A stretch of 64,000 bases of DNA, taken from NCBI RefSeq assembly GCF_002999135.1, contig NZ_CP027229.1, positions 2,641,501 through 2,705,500 on the forward strand. Reading direction: 5' to 3'. Position numbers and translations under genes: made by a program. The first letter of the stretch is position 1; the number at the start of each line of letters is the position of its first letter. This document shows, one piece after another, positions 56,008 to 64,000 of this stretch. A model generated the notes under the pieces. That model did no database searches. It had not been told where the DNA came from and saw only the letters and a program-made list of their open reading frames with translations. The stretch comes from Capnocytophaga sp. oral taxon 878 (GTDB lineage: Bacteria > Bacteroidota > Bacteroidia > Flavobacteriales > Flavobacteriaceae).

Positions 56008-56994
56008 CTACCTAAAATACTCTATATTTCGCTCTACATAAAGCATAGGAACCCCATTTTCATAAGTAATCATCTTTATCCAATTACCCTGCTTGTCATC
56101 CGTATATTTGTACTCACAAAGATAATCGGTAGAAAACGTCAAATGATAGGTGAGACGCCTATCTGAACCGAATTTGTTTAAAAATCCATTATTTTCACTC
56201 TCATTTATCAAAAGATATTCCTCTTTCAGCTGGTTGTTCTGGTCATAAGTATATTTAGAGTGCCATATAAAGTCGTCTATTTTCTGCGAAATGGCTTTAA
56301 TAAGCTCTCCTTCTGCTCCATATTCATAAAGTCCTCGCCATATAAGTCGGTCGAATTGGTAAAATTCCTTATTTACAAGTCTTTTATTGTTATAAATGTA
56401 TATTTCTTTAAACAAAGGGAGATCTTCAGTTCTTTTTAAATTCCTTTGAATAAGCTCTCCATCAACATTATAAGTATAAGTGTAGATAGTTTCATCTTTT
56501 GTTTTTAGGTCAAGTATTTCTTTCTCCAATTGTCCTTTGGTGTTATAGACAAGTGTATCCTTTGTTTCTAAAACCTCATCTACAAACGTCGATTTATCAA
56601 TAAGGCGATGCTTTTTGTCGTAAGTATATACTATTTTTTTAGGAAATATATCATCATAGCGCCATTTTTCAGTTATAAAACCATTTTTATCAAAGGTAAT
56701 AACCGAAGGGATAATGTTTACTAAAAACTGTATGAAGAAAGCTTTTACCCCCATTCGTTCCATTTCGCTGTACTGTTTAATTTTTTTAACAGGGTAAATG
56801 CCTTGAGAGAGAGTAGACCCTTTGGCAAAATCATTGCCTTTTTCCTCAGCAAAATAAATAGAAGTTTTCACCGATTTTACCTTACCTTTTAAACCCATTT
56901 TAGTCCAATCATTGCCAGTAGCTTCCCCTTGCGCATAAGCATACACACTCACAATTAAGAGTAAAATACAGAAAAAATATTTTATTTTCATCAC
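56008..56994 (-). CDS. Secreted protein with RHS/YD-like short repeats, intact paralogue of the split gene
   Basis: The 328-residue protein has a signal peptide ending at YAQ, then NDWTKMGLKGKVKSVKTSIYF and a run of short repeats of the type YTYDKKHRLIDKST, YNTKGQLEKEIL, YTYNVDGELIQRN, YEYGAEGELIK, YTYDQNNQLKEEY. These resemble the motifs of RHS-like proteins without being full RHS. Its function is unknown. The same family is split at 37991/52296, so the genome keeps at least two members. Confidence 0.75.
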   Translation of the reverse strand: MMKIKYFFCILLLIVSVYAYAQGEATGNDWTKMGLKGKVKSVKTSIYFAEEKGNDFAKGSTLSQGIYPVKKIKQYSEMERMGVKAFFIQFLVNIIPSVITFDKNGFITEKWRYDDIFPKKIVYTYDKKHRLIDKSTFVDEVLETKDTLVYNTKGQLEKEILDLKTKDETIYTYTYNVDGELIQRNLKRTEDLPLFKEIYIYNNKRLVNKEFYQFDRLIWRGLYEYGAEGELIKAISQKIDDFIWHSKYTYDQNNQLKEEYLLINESENNGFLNKFGSDRRLTYHLTFSTDYLCEYKYTDDKQGNWIKMITYENGVPMLYVERNIEYFR

Positions 56995-57020
56995 ATTAGG
57001 TTTTAAAAATTTAGAAGGTA

Positions 57021-57668
57021 CTACCTAAAAACACTATAAGTAGCCAAAATAATACTAAGTCTTTCGGTATAAGTATCAGGATATTGTTTTATAATATCAT
57101 CAGCATAGGGGTCAAGATATTTCTTGCCTAAATCTTCTTCTAACCAATAGATTTTCTTCTTTTTTAACCACGTTTCTTTGCTAATTTGGCAGAGCTCAGT
57201 AAAATTAGGTGCTTTCTGCAAATCGCGAAACCCTTGTACAACTCTCATATAACGAGTAGCTAATATTTTAGCAGTATGAATACCTTTTGTTGCAATCTCA
57301 CTGGGGTTGTGCATCTCATTGATAACAGCTTCTTTTAAGCAAACTGCACTTGGCAATAGATTGGTAAGTCTATTGATGTATTTGTCATAAAACCCTGAAC
57401 CTAACTCAAAGTTTTCATCCAAAGGAATCCCAAAAGCTAAGGAGGTACGTTCCCAAACATCATCGTTATCACGTGGAGGCGATACGATAAGAAAACCATC
57501 TTGGCTATGTTGTTTGTACTGACCGACGTAAACATACATATAAACTAAGTGTTCACTATCCAATTCCTTTACCCACGAACGAAGGTTATTGTAATTCATC
57601 GGTACAGCCAAAAAACCTTGCTCTTTTAAAAAACTGTTTAGGTTCTTAATATCATTAGCAAAACTCAT
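57021..57668 (-). CDS. Protein of unknown function
   Basis: The 215-residue protein has no signal peptide or membrane segment, an alpha/beta-like first half (FLIVSPPRDNDDVWERTSLAFGIPLDENF) and a helical second half. No family is recognised. It follows the YD-repeat gene in reverse order on the same strand with a gap of 26 bp, so they may be transcribed together. The 205 bp to the next gene contain a small palindrome (GGCGTTTG/CAAACGCC). Confidence 0.6.
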   Translation of the reverse strand: MSFANDIKNLNSFLKEQGFLAVPMNYNNLRSWVKELDSEHLVYMYVYVGQYKQHSQDGFLIVSPPRDNDDVWERTSLAFGIPLDENFELGSGFYDKYINRLTNLLPSAVCLKEAVINEMHNPSEIATKGIHTAKILATRYMRVVQGFRDLQKAPNFTELCQISKETWLKKKKIYWLEEDLGKKYLDPYADDIIKQYPDTYTERLSIILATYSVFR

Positions 57669-57873
57669 AGAAATATTTCTTATTTGGTTATTTTACAAAG
57701 GGGGTTTAGGTACTACTGAAGAAAAAATATAAAGAAGGTAATGAAAAAGTTTTGTTTTGTGTGGGCGTTTGCCAAACGCCTATACATAAAATACTACAAA
57801 AGTAATTGATAATCAGAATATTTTATTTTCATTACATTAGCTTTTAAAGTTTATGTTTTGTAGTATTTAAATT

Positions 57874-58233
57874 CTAAGACAAAGCATTTATCATATATAT
57901 AAGCCAATAACCAATGATTCCAATAATATCTGTTACATAGTTTAAGATATATTTTTTATCTTTAAAAACCATATTTTCAAACCTTGTAGAATGTTTTGTT
58001 CTTTGTCTTTGTGTAGGTTCTTTATAACACTCTACCATAAGTTCTTCAAAAATATATTCTAACATAAATATTAACTCTTCTCTCTTATCTTCTGGTATAT
58101 ACACTACATCTTTTGCTTTCCAGATAGTCCAGTCAATATTGTGTTTTATCGAAAATCTTAAAAGATAGGGATATAGATATTCCCACACAGTAGGATGTAA
58201 TTCAATTTTTTTATCATTGCATTTTAAAAACAT
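57874..58233 (-). CDS. Small protein with C-terminal membrane segment, unknown function
   Basis: The 119-residue protein has a soluble part with HPTVWEYLYPYLLRFSIKH and a probable C-terminal helix (IIGIIGYWLIYMINAL). No family is recognised. It is separate from its neighbours and preceded by a terminator-like hairpin. Confidence 0.55.
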   Translation of the reverse strand: MFLKCNDKKIELHPTVWEYLYPYLLRFSIKHNIDWTIWKAKDVVYIPEDKREELIFMLEYIFEELMVECYKEPTQRQRTKHSTRFENMVFKDKKYILNYVTDIIGIIGYWLIYMINALS

Positions 58234-58266
58234 AAGTACTATTTTATATCATTTCCTTTCTCTCTA

Positions 58267-58323
58267 GTAAAAAACACTTTACCAAAAGTCGAGCCGCACG
58301 GGCTAAAATTTGGCAAAGTGTTT
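58267..58323 (-). terminator. Terminator after the lipoprotein array (diverged copy of the ileS terminator)
   Basis: On the minus strand AAACACTTTGCCAAA... pairs with ...AAAGTGTTT (58272-58280 with 58315-58323) followed by a T-run. It resembles the hairpin after ileS at 60997-61049. Confidence 0.7.
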
Positions 58324-58362
58324 AACTTTTTATCGTAGTACGCCAGTGCGGTTCACACCTAC

Positions 58363-58393
58363 GATTTTACAACTACTATTCTTGTTGTTATTT
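58363..58393 (-). repeat. Relic of the ileS 3' end
   Basis: GATTTTACAACTACTATTC and the bases after it match the last about 30 bp of ileS (61065-61096) with two or three changes. It is non-coding here. Confidence 0.8.
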
Positions 58394-58457
58394 CTAGACA
58401 TTCTTTCAAATGTTTGTAATAATTCTTTTTATTTATAAATTTATACTTTTGAATGTA

Positions 58458-59237
58458 CTAATCTTCAAGCCATTCATTTTTACCTTTTTTTTGTAATTTT
58501 ATTACTTTAAAATAACCATCTTTTTGTAGCTGCCATTCTGTCTTGATAGTCATACCAAATCTTTTTTCAGTCCTCTTAATAATCTGATTTTTTTGTATTC
58601 GCGATTGGAAGAAAAAGGTATCTACCTTATAATTGTAAACAAAATCTTCCCAAGTTTTTTCACAATCTCTCAAAGGATCCATCTCAAATACACTTACAAA
58701 TGATTTGATATTTCCTTCCTTACTAAAAACAAAAATATCAATAAATATCAAATCTATATGACTTGTTTTTAGTACAAAAGCATCATATTCTTCAGATAAA
58801 TTTATATACCCAAGAGGATATAGTTTGGGTTGAAAATTTTCTTTATGCCTATAACTTCCAGCATTAGAAGGCATTGTATCCAAAATGCCATAGGTATCAG
58901 ACCAATCTATAAGATCTCCATCTGAACTATAGAACTTCCCATATTCTTGAATGTTATTTCTTTCTTGGTCAGAGAAAATAATTTGGTTGTACAGCGCTTT
59001 AGGCAAAGTATCCTCTCTACTACCATAAATTTCTTTAGTAAAATCTGCAGGAAGTTTTATTTCTTTTTTAAAGTACGATTTAAAAGTCAGATACCTTTTA
59101 AGTCTTGCTTCCTCAGGGTTCTCTACCCGAGTAACTTCAGATGGCTCTGTTTGTTCTTCAACACTCTTTTGAGAGGTTCTCTGTTCTTGGCAGCTTGATA
59201 AGCCTATAAAAGCAAGTATTACTAATATCTTTTTCAT
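58458..59237 (-). CDS. Tandem lipoprotein paralogue 1
   Basis: The ATG at 59237 gives 259 residues. Signal peptide with lipobox LSSCQE (cysteine at 15), an acidic Glu/Thr/Val linker, then FKSYFKKEIKLPADFTKEIYG and DCEKTWEDFVYNYKVDTFFFQSRIQKNQIIKRTEKRFGMTIKTEW. It is 80-90 percent like the two following copies by eye. Differences cluster in the middle (residues about 115-160). Family and function are unknown. Confidence 0.75.
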   Translation of the reverse strand: MKKILVILAFIGLSSCQEQRTSQKSVEEQTEPSEVTRVENPEEARLKRYLTFKSYFKKEIKLPADFTKEIYGSREDTLPKALYNQIIFSDQERNNIQEYGKFYSSDGDLIDWSDTYGILDTMPSNAGSYRHKENFQPKLYPLGYINLSEEYDAFVLKTSHIDLIFIDIFVFSKEGNIKSFVSVFEMDPLRDCEKTWEDFVYNYKVDTFFFQSRIQKNQIIKRTEKRFGMTIKTEWQLQKDGYFKVIKLQKKGKNEWLED

Positions 59238-59328
59238 TCTTAATAATAAGATGTTTAACTTTCTATTGTGGTACACCTAAGTGCGACTCACACCTACAAT
59301 TTTGTAGCTACTATTCTTTTTGAATGTA

Positions 59329-60108
59329 CTAATCTTCAAGCCATTCATTTTTACCTTCTTTTTTTAATTTGATTTCTTTAAAATAGCCATCTTTTTGTAG
59401 CTGCAATTCTGTTTTAATAGTCATACCAAATCTTTTTTCAGTCCTCTTAATAATATGATTTTTTTGTATTCGCGATTGTATAAAGTAAGTATCTACTTTG
59501 TAATTGTAAACAAAATCTTCCCAAGTTTTTTCACAATCTCTAGAAGGTTCCATCTCAAATACACTTACAAACGACTTGATATTTCCTTCCTTACTAAAAA
59601 CAAAAATATCAATATATATAATATCTACCTCACATACCTTTGTTACAAAAGTATCATATTCTTCAGATAATTTTATATATCCAAGAGGATATAGCTTTCC
59701 ATCGAACTTTTCTTTGTGTGTATTACAACCTGCATCAATAAAAGTTGTATCTAAAATACCATAGGTATTAACCCTATCTATAAGCTCACCATCAGGAGTG
59801 TAAAACTTTGCATATTCTTGAATGTTGTTTCTTTCTTGGTCAGAGAAAATAATTTGATTGTACAATGTTCTTGGCAAGGTGTCCTCTCTATTTCCAAGAA
59901 TTTCTTTAGTAAAATCTGCAGGAAGTTTTATTTCTTTTTTAAAGTACGATTTAAAGGTCTGATACCTTTTAAGTCTTGCTTCCTCAGGGTTCTCTACCCG
60001 AGTAACTTCAGATGGCTCTGTTTGTTCTTCAACACTCTTTTCAGGGGTTCTCTGTTCTTGGCAGCTTGATAAGCCTATAAAAGCAAGTATTACTAATATC
60101 TTTTTCAT
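59329..60108 (-). CDS. Tandem lipoprotein paralogue 2
   Basis: A 259-residue lipoprotein with the same signal peptide (LSSCQE) and nearly the same ends as copies 1 and 3. Its middle differs: NTYGILDTTFIDAGCNTHKEKFDGKLYPLGYIKLSEEYDTFVTKVCEVDIIYID, which gives it a distinct surface. The start of the message probably lies upstream of copy 3 or in the spacer; no clear promoter box was found. Confidence 0.75.
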   Translation of the reverse strand: MKKILVILAFIGLSSCQEQRTPEKSVEEQTEPSEVTRVENPEEARLKRYQTFKSYFKKEIKLPADFTKEILGNREDTLPRTLYNQIIFSDQERNNIQEYAKFYTPDGELIDRVNTYGILDTTFIDAGCNTHKEKFDGKLYPLGYIKLSEEYDTFVTKVCEVDIIYIDIFVFSKEGNIKSFVSVFEMEPSRDCEKTWEDFVYNYKVDTYFIQSRIQKNHIIKRTEKRFGMTIKTELQLQKDGYFKEIKLKKEGKNEWLED

Positions 60109-60198
60109 TCTTAATAATAAGATGTTTACTTTCTATTGTGGTACACCTAAGTGCGACTCACACCTACAATTTTGTAGCTACTATTCTTTTTGAATGTA

Positions 60199-60978
60199 CT
60201 AATCTTCAAGCCATTCATTTTTACCTTCTTTTTTTAATTTGATTTCTTTAAAATAGCCATCTTTTTGTAGCTGCCATTCTACTTTAATAGTCATACCAAA
60301 TCTTTTTTCAGTCCACTTAATAATCCGATTTTTTTGTATTCGTGATTGTATAAAATAAGTATCTACTTTGTAATTGTAAACAAAATCTTCCCAAGTTTTT
60401 TCACAATCTCTAGAAGGTTCCATCTCAAATACACTTACAAACGACTTGATATTTCCTTCTTTATTAAAAACAAAAATATCAATGAATATCAAATCTATAT
60501 GACTTGTTTTTAGTACAAAAACATCATATTCTCCAGATAAATTTATATGCCCAAGAGGATATAGTTTGGGTTGAAATTTTTCTTTATGTGTATTACACCC
60601 TCCATTAAAAAAAGTTGTATCTAAAATACCATAGGTATTAACCCTATCTATAAGCTCACCATCAAGAGTATAAAACTTTGCATATTCTTGAATGTTATTT
60701 CTTTCTTGGTCAGAGAAAATAATTTGGTTGTACAGCGTTTTAGGCAAAGTATCCTCTCTACTTCCATAAATTTCTTTAGTGAAATCTGCAGGAAGTTTTA
60801 TTTCTTTTTTAAAGTACGATTTAAAGGTCAGATACCTTTTCAGCCTTGTTTCCTCAGGGTTCTCTACCCCAGTAATTTTAGTTTGTTCTGTTTGTTCTTC
60901 AGCGCTCTTTTCAGGGGTTCTCTGTTCTTGGCAGCTTGATAAGCCTATAAAAGCAAGTATTACTAATATCTTTTTCAT
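60199..60978 (-). CDS. Tandem lipoprotein paralogue 3
   Basis: A 259-residue lipoprotein (LSSCQE), nearest to ileS. The linker differs from the other two (SAEEQTEQTKITGVENPEETR) and the middle is a mixture of copies 1 and 2, suggesting gene conversion between units: the NTYGILDTTF..GCNTHKEKF part follows copy 2 and the LKTSHIDLIFIDIFVF part follows copy 1. Confidence 0.75.
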   Translation of the reverse strand: MKKILVILAFIGLSSCQEQRTPEKSAEEQTEQTKITGVENPEETRLKRYLTFKSYFKKEIKLPADFTKEIYGSREDTLPKTLYNQIIFSDQERNNIQEYAKFYTLDGELIDRVNTYGILDTTFFNGGCNTHKEKFQPKLYPLGHINLSGEYDVFVLKTSHIDLIFIDIFVFNKEGNIKSFVSVFEMEPSRDCEKTWEDFVYNYKVDTYFIQSRIQKNRIIKWTEKRFGMTIKVEWQLQKDGYFKEIKLKKEGKNEWLED

Positions 60979-60996
60979 TCTTAATAATAAGATATT

Positions 60997-61049
60997 AAAA
61001 AAACTTTGCCAAAGGTTTCAGCCTATATGGCTTGCACCTTTGGCAAAGT
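60997..61049 (-). terminator. Rho-independent terminator after ileS
   Basis: ACTTTGCCAAAGGT pairs with ACCTTTGGCAAAGT (61003-61016 with 61036-61049); an inner AGCC/GGCT pair extends it. On the minus strand a T-run follows. Confidence 0.85.
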
Positions 61050-61060
61050 GTATCATTAGC

Positions 61061-64000
61061 TTATGATTTTGCAACTACTATTCTTGTTGTTACTTCATCG
61101 AAGGCTATTTCTTCACCCTCCGTTAGGCTATCTACAAAAGTGATACTATCAGTAAGAGTTTCATTCTTGATGTAAGCCTCATTCGCAGTTACAGCCTCTT
61201 GTAGGGCAGGGTGCGCTTGGAGGCGTATTTGTATGCGGTCGGTAATGTCGTAATCATTGTCCTTACGGATATTCTGAATGCGGTTCACCAACTCACGAGC
61301 GATACCCTCTTGACGCAGTTCAGGGGTGATGTGAATATCCAAGGCTACCAACAGACTGCCGGCGGTTGCTACCAACCAGCCTTCTATATCTTGGGTGCTG
61401 ATTTCTACATCGTCCAAACTCAAAGTAACCGTTTTGTCGGGCAGTTGCAAGCTGTACGTTTGTGCTTTTTCAAACTGTGCTATTTCTGCTTGTCCAAACT
61501 CTTGTACCGCTGTGGCAATGGCTTTCATATCCTTGCCAAACTTAGGTCCTAAGGTCTTGAAGTTCGGTTTTATTTGTTTTACCAATATACCCGATGCATC
61601 TTCCAAGAGTTCTATTTCCTTCACATTCACCTCGTGCTTGATGAGGTTTGCTACGGCTTCTATTTCAGCACGCTCAGTGGCGTTCGCTATCGGTATCATT
61701 ATCTTTTGCAATGGCAGACGCACCTTGATGCTTTCTTTCTTGCGCAACGATAGTACTAAGGACGAGATAGTCTGCGCTTTCTGCATCTTGCTTTCCAATG
61801 ATTTATCAATATAGCTTTCATTAGCTACAGGGAAATCGGTGAGGTGTACACTTTCTTTGTTTTCTTTACCGGTAACACTCACCAAGTCTTTGTACAATCT
61901 ATCGGCATAGAAAGGTGCTACAGGCGCCATCAGTTTAGCGATGGTTACCAGACAGGTGTAAAGCGTTTGGTAAGCGGCTATTTTATCGGCTTCGTATTCT
62001 CCTTTCCAGAAACGACGACGTGAGAGGCGTACGTACCAGTTACTGAGGTTTTCTTGTACAAAATCGGAGATAGCACGCGTAGCACGGGTAGGCTCATAAT
62101 CGGCGTAGAGGGCATCTACTTCTTTGATAAGGGTGTTGAGTTCCGAAAGTATCCATCGGTCTATTTCTGGGCGTTCAGCCAATGGTATATCGGCTTCTGC
62201 ATAAGTGAAGCTGTCGGTATTGGCATAGAGCGCAAAGAATGAATAGGTGTTGTAGAGCGTACCGAAGAATTTACGGCGCACTTCGGCTACCCCTTCCAAA
62301 TCGAATTTGAGGTTATCCCAAGGGTTCGCGTTGGAAATCATATACCAGCGAGTAGCATCGGCACCATACTCGGCTATGGTAGTGAATGGATCTACCGCAT
62401 TGCCCAAGCGTTTGGACATCTTTTGTCCGTTCTTGTCAAGCACTAGTCCGTTAGACACTACATTTTTGTATGCCACACTGTTGAATACCGAAGTAGCAAT
62501 GGCGTGAAGTGTATAGAACCAACCGCGTGTTTGGTCTACCCCTTCAGCAATAAAGTCGGCTGGATAGGCAGTGTGGTTTTCTATATAGTCCTTGTTTTCA
62601 AAAGGATAGTGCCATTGTGCATACGGCATAGACCCAGAGTCGAACCACACGTCGATAAGGTCGGTTTCGCGGTGCATTGGCTTGCCTGATGGCGATACGA
62701 GCACTATGTTATCTACTATATTTTTGTGTAAATCTACCTTGCTGTAATTGCTTTCGGAGTTGTCGCCCACTACAAAATCTTTATAAGGATCGGCAGTCAT
62801 TACGCCCGCTGCAATAGCTTTTTGTATTTCGGTTTTTAGTTCTTCTACCGAACCGATGCAGATTTCCTCTTGTTTATCGTCAGTACGCCAAATAGGTAAC
62901 GGGATACCCCAATAGCGCGAACGCGAAAGGTTCCAGTCGTTAGCATTTTTTAGCCAGTTGCCAAAACGCCCCTCACCAGTAGCCTTAGGTTTCCAGTTGA
63001 TAGTTTCATTGAGCTCAAACATACGCTCTTTGAAATCGGTTACACGTACAAACCACGAGTCGAGCGGGTAGTACAACACTGGTTTATCAGTACGCCAGCA
63101 GTGCGGATAGCTGTGTACGTATTTTTCTACTTTAAAGGCTTTGTTTTCTTCTTTGAGGAGAATTGCCAAGCTCACATCCCACGATTTTTCAGGCGCTTGC
63201 CCTGCATCGTAATACTCATTTTTGATGTATTTACCGGCAAAAGCCTCTGGAATATTGTGCCCTGTGATAAATTTTCCTTGCAAATCTACCAGCGGAATGA
63301 GGTTGCCGTACGCATCTTTTACAAGCATTGGAGGCACGCCGTATTCTTTGGCTACACGGGCGTCGTCCGCACCAAAAGTAGGCGCAATATGCACGATACC
63401 AGTACCGTCATCGGTGGTAACAAAGTCGCCTGCAATCACGCGGAAAGCTTGGTCGGAATTCTCGGTAGGAGTGCACCAAGGAATGAGTTGCTCGTAAGTA
63501 GTGCCTACGAGGTCTGCGCCTTTGCATTCCCCTATAATTTGATAAGGGATAGTCTTGCTTTCAGGCGTATAAGCTGCCAAAGCAGCTGCATCGCCCTCTA
63601 CAAACTTTTTGCCGAATTGTTTTGCCAAAAGCGGTTTGCCAATGATGATAGTAATCGGCTCAAAAGTATATTGATTGAATGTTTTTACGAGTACGTAGTC
63701 AATTTCTTTACCTACTGCCAATGCCGTGTTAGAAGGCAACGTCCAAGGGGTAGTTGTCCAAGCGAGGATATGGATAGGTGCTGTAGGGTTACCCAATGCT
63801 TTACTTGCCGCTGCTGCTAATGCTTTTACTTTAAACTGCGCCACAACCGTAGTATCGCTCACATCGCGATAGCAACCAGGTTGGTTCAGCTCGTGTGATG
63901 ACAAGCCTGTACCTGCCTTAGGTGAGTATGGCTGAATGGTGTATCCTTTGTATAGTAACTGCTTGTTATATAGTTGTTTCAAAAGCCACCACACGCTTTC
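61061..64000 (-). CDS. ileS: Isoleucyl-tRNA synthetase, C-terminal about 980 residues (5' end beyond window)
   Basis: The frame stays open to the window edge and continues with ESVWWLLKQLYNK, so the start lies outside. Visible parts: editing domain (WTTTPWTLPSNTALAV; GTGIVHIAPTFGADD), LPIWR, WFDSGSMPYAQWHYP, the KMSKR motif in GQKMSKRLGNAVDP, the anticodon-binding domain (LSNWYVRLSRRRFW) and a C-terminal DUF5915-like end. It charges tRNA-Ile with isoleucine. Its last codons have been copied into the neighbouring lipoprotein array. Confidence 0.97.
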   Translation of the reverse strand, partial: ESVWWLLKQLYNKQLLYKGYTIQPYSPKAGTGLSSHELNQPGCYRDVSDTTVVAQFKVKALAAAASKALGNPTAPIHILAWTTTPWTLPSNTALAVGKEIDYVLVKTFNQYTFEPITIIIGKPLLAKQFGKKFVEGDAAALAAYTPESKTIPYQIIGECKGADLVGTTYEQLIPWCTPTENSDQAFRVIAGDFVTTDDGTGIVHIAPTFGADDARVAKEYGVPPMLVKDAYGNLIPLVDLQGKFITGHNIPEAFAGKYIKNEYYDAGQAPEKSWDVSLAILLKEENKAFKVEKYVHSYPHCWRTDKPVLYYPLDSWFVRVTDFKERMFELNETINWKPKATGEGRFGNWLKNANDWNLSRSRYWGIPLPIWRTDDKQEEICIGSVEELKTEIQKAIAAGVMTADPYKDFVVGDNSESNYSKVDLHKNIVDNIVLVSPSGKPMHRETDLIDVWFDSGSMPYAQWHYPFENKDYIENHTAYPADFIAEGVDQTRGWFYTLHAIATSVFNSVAYKNVVSNGLVLDKNGQKMSKRLGNAVDPFTTIAEYGADATRWYMISNANPWDNLKFDLEGVAEVRRKFFGTLYNTYSFFALYANTDSFTYAEADIPLAERPEIDRWILSELNTLIKEVDALYADYEPTRATRAISDFVQENLSNWYVRLSRRRFWKGEYEADKIAAYQTLYTCLVTIAKLMAPVAPFYADRLYKDLVSVTGKENKESVHLTDFPVANESYIDKSLESKMQKAQTISSLVLSLRKKESIKVRLPLQKIMIPIANATERAEIEAVANLIKHEVNVKEIELLEDASGILVKQIKPNFKTLGPKFGKDMKAIATAVQEFGQAEIAQFEKAQTYSLQLPDKTVTLSLDDVEISTQDIEGWLVATAGSLLVALDIHITPELRQEGIARELVNRIQNIRKDNDYDITDRIQIRLQAHPALQEAVTANEAYIKNETLTDSITFVDSLTEGEEIAFDEVTTRIVVAKS

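Larger units (their letters stand above)
59297..61036 (-). repeat. Tandem repeat of 870-bp units carrying lipoprotein genes
   Basis: The spacer CACACCTACAATTTTGTAGC.. begins at 59291 and again at 60161, exactly 870 bp apart, and includes the end of one gene, the next gene and a sequence derived from the ileS 3' end. The gene at 58458 is a third, more diverged unit with a longer spacer. Confidence 0.85.

Noticed and set aside
63101..63820. 239-codon open frame on the plus strand opposite ileS
   Set aside because: ileS is continuous on the other strand with family motifs; this frame is its shadow.

Overview
The window looks like chromosome of a gliding Bacteroidota of the class Flavobacteriia, most likely a Capnocytophaga or close relative. 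The reasons are Bacteroidota-type promoters (TTG, about 19 bp, TAnnTTTG) in front of many genes, a GldB gliding lipoprotein, a Sus-type glycan locus, many short lipoprotein signal peptides, and a CfxA beta-lactamase on an integrated element. The genus is an inference; no rRNA is present.

Region 1 (1-2500, minus strand) carries the 5' part of an Mrp/ApbC Fe-S carrier, luxS and a bifunctional NAD(P)H-hydrate repair enzyme. Region 2 (2600-7520) is AT-rich and full of mobile DNA: three direct copies of a 347-348 bp deletion derivative of an IS1595-type insertion sequence, one complete IS630-family element plus an internally deleted relic of it, and between them a lipoprotein, a peptidase S51 protein, a 5'-truncated gene and a membrane protein. 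Region 3 (7600-19600) is ordinary: beta-propeller lipoprotein, CPA1 antiporter, GldB, Ig-like lipoprotein, BtrH-like protein, GH2 enzyme, NhaC antiporter, BspA-type LRR lipoprotein. Region 4 (20000-30700) has a glycosyltransferase and then a starch/malto-oligosaccharide locus (GH97 SusB, SusC, SusD, SusE, GH13 amylase). Region 5 (31100-37900) has a DUF502 protein, tRNA-Leu(UAG), a thiamine-binding/PnuC/NadR-kinase operon, class II HMG-CoA reductase, an amidophosphoribosyltransferase-like enzyme and a mevalonate kinase.

Region 6 (38624-52308) is the main discovery: a 13.7 kb integrated element that splits a chromosomal gene. The two halves of that gene lie at 37991-38636 and 52296-52655 and rejoin exactly in frame if the element is removed. 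The element has a tyrosine recombinase of IntDOT type, an oriT-like inverted repeat, a MobA-like protein, remnants of a relaxase, the beta-lactamase cfxA, and a nine-gene minus-strand operon: superoxide dismutase, TPR protein, peroxiredoxin, leucyl aminopeptidase, YceI protein, ribonucleotide reductase beta, peptide deformylase, ribonucleotide reductase alpha and a small conserved protein. It reads as a portable oxygen-tolerance plus deoxyribonucleotide-supply cassette travelling with a beta-lactamase. A palindrome sits in the promoter of the operon.

Region 7 (52700-64000) has a degraded double-glycine-type peptide gene followed by a carboxypeptidase-regulatory-like protein and an ABC permease/ATPase pair, an intact paralogue of the split gene, two unknown proteins, a tandem triplication of a lipoprotein gene whose units carry copies of the ileS 3' end, and ileS itself, cut by the window end. 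A dispersed intergenic repeat with a core of four 11-bp units occurs four times across the window.
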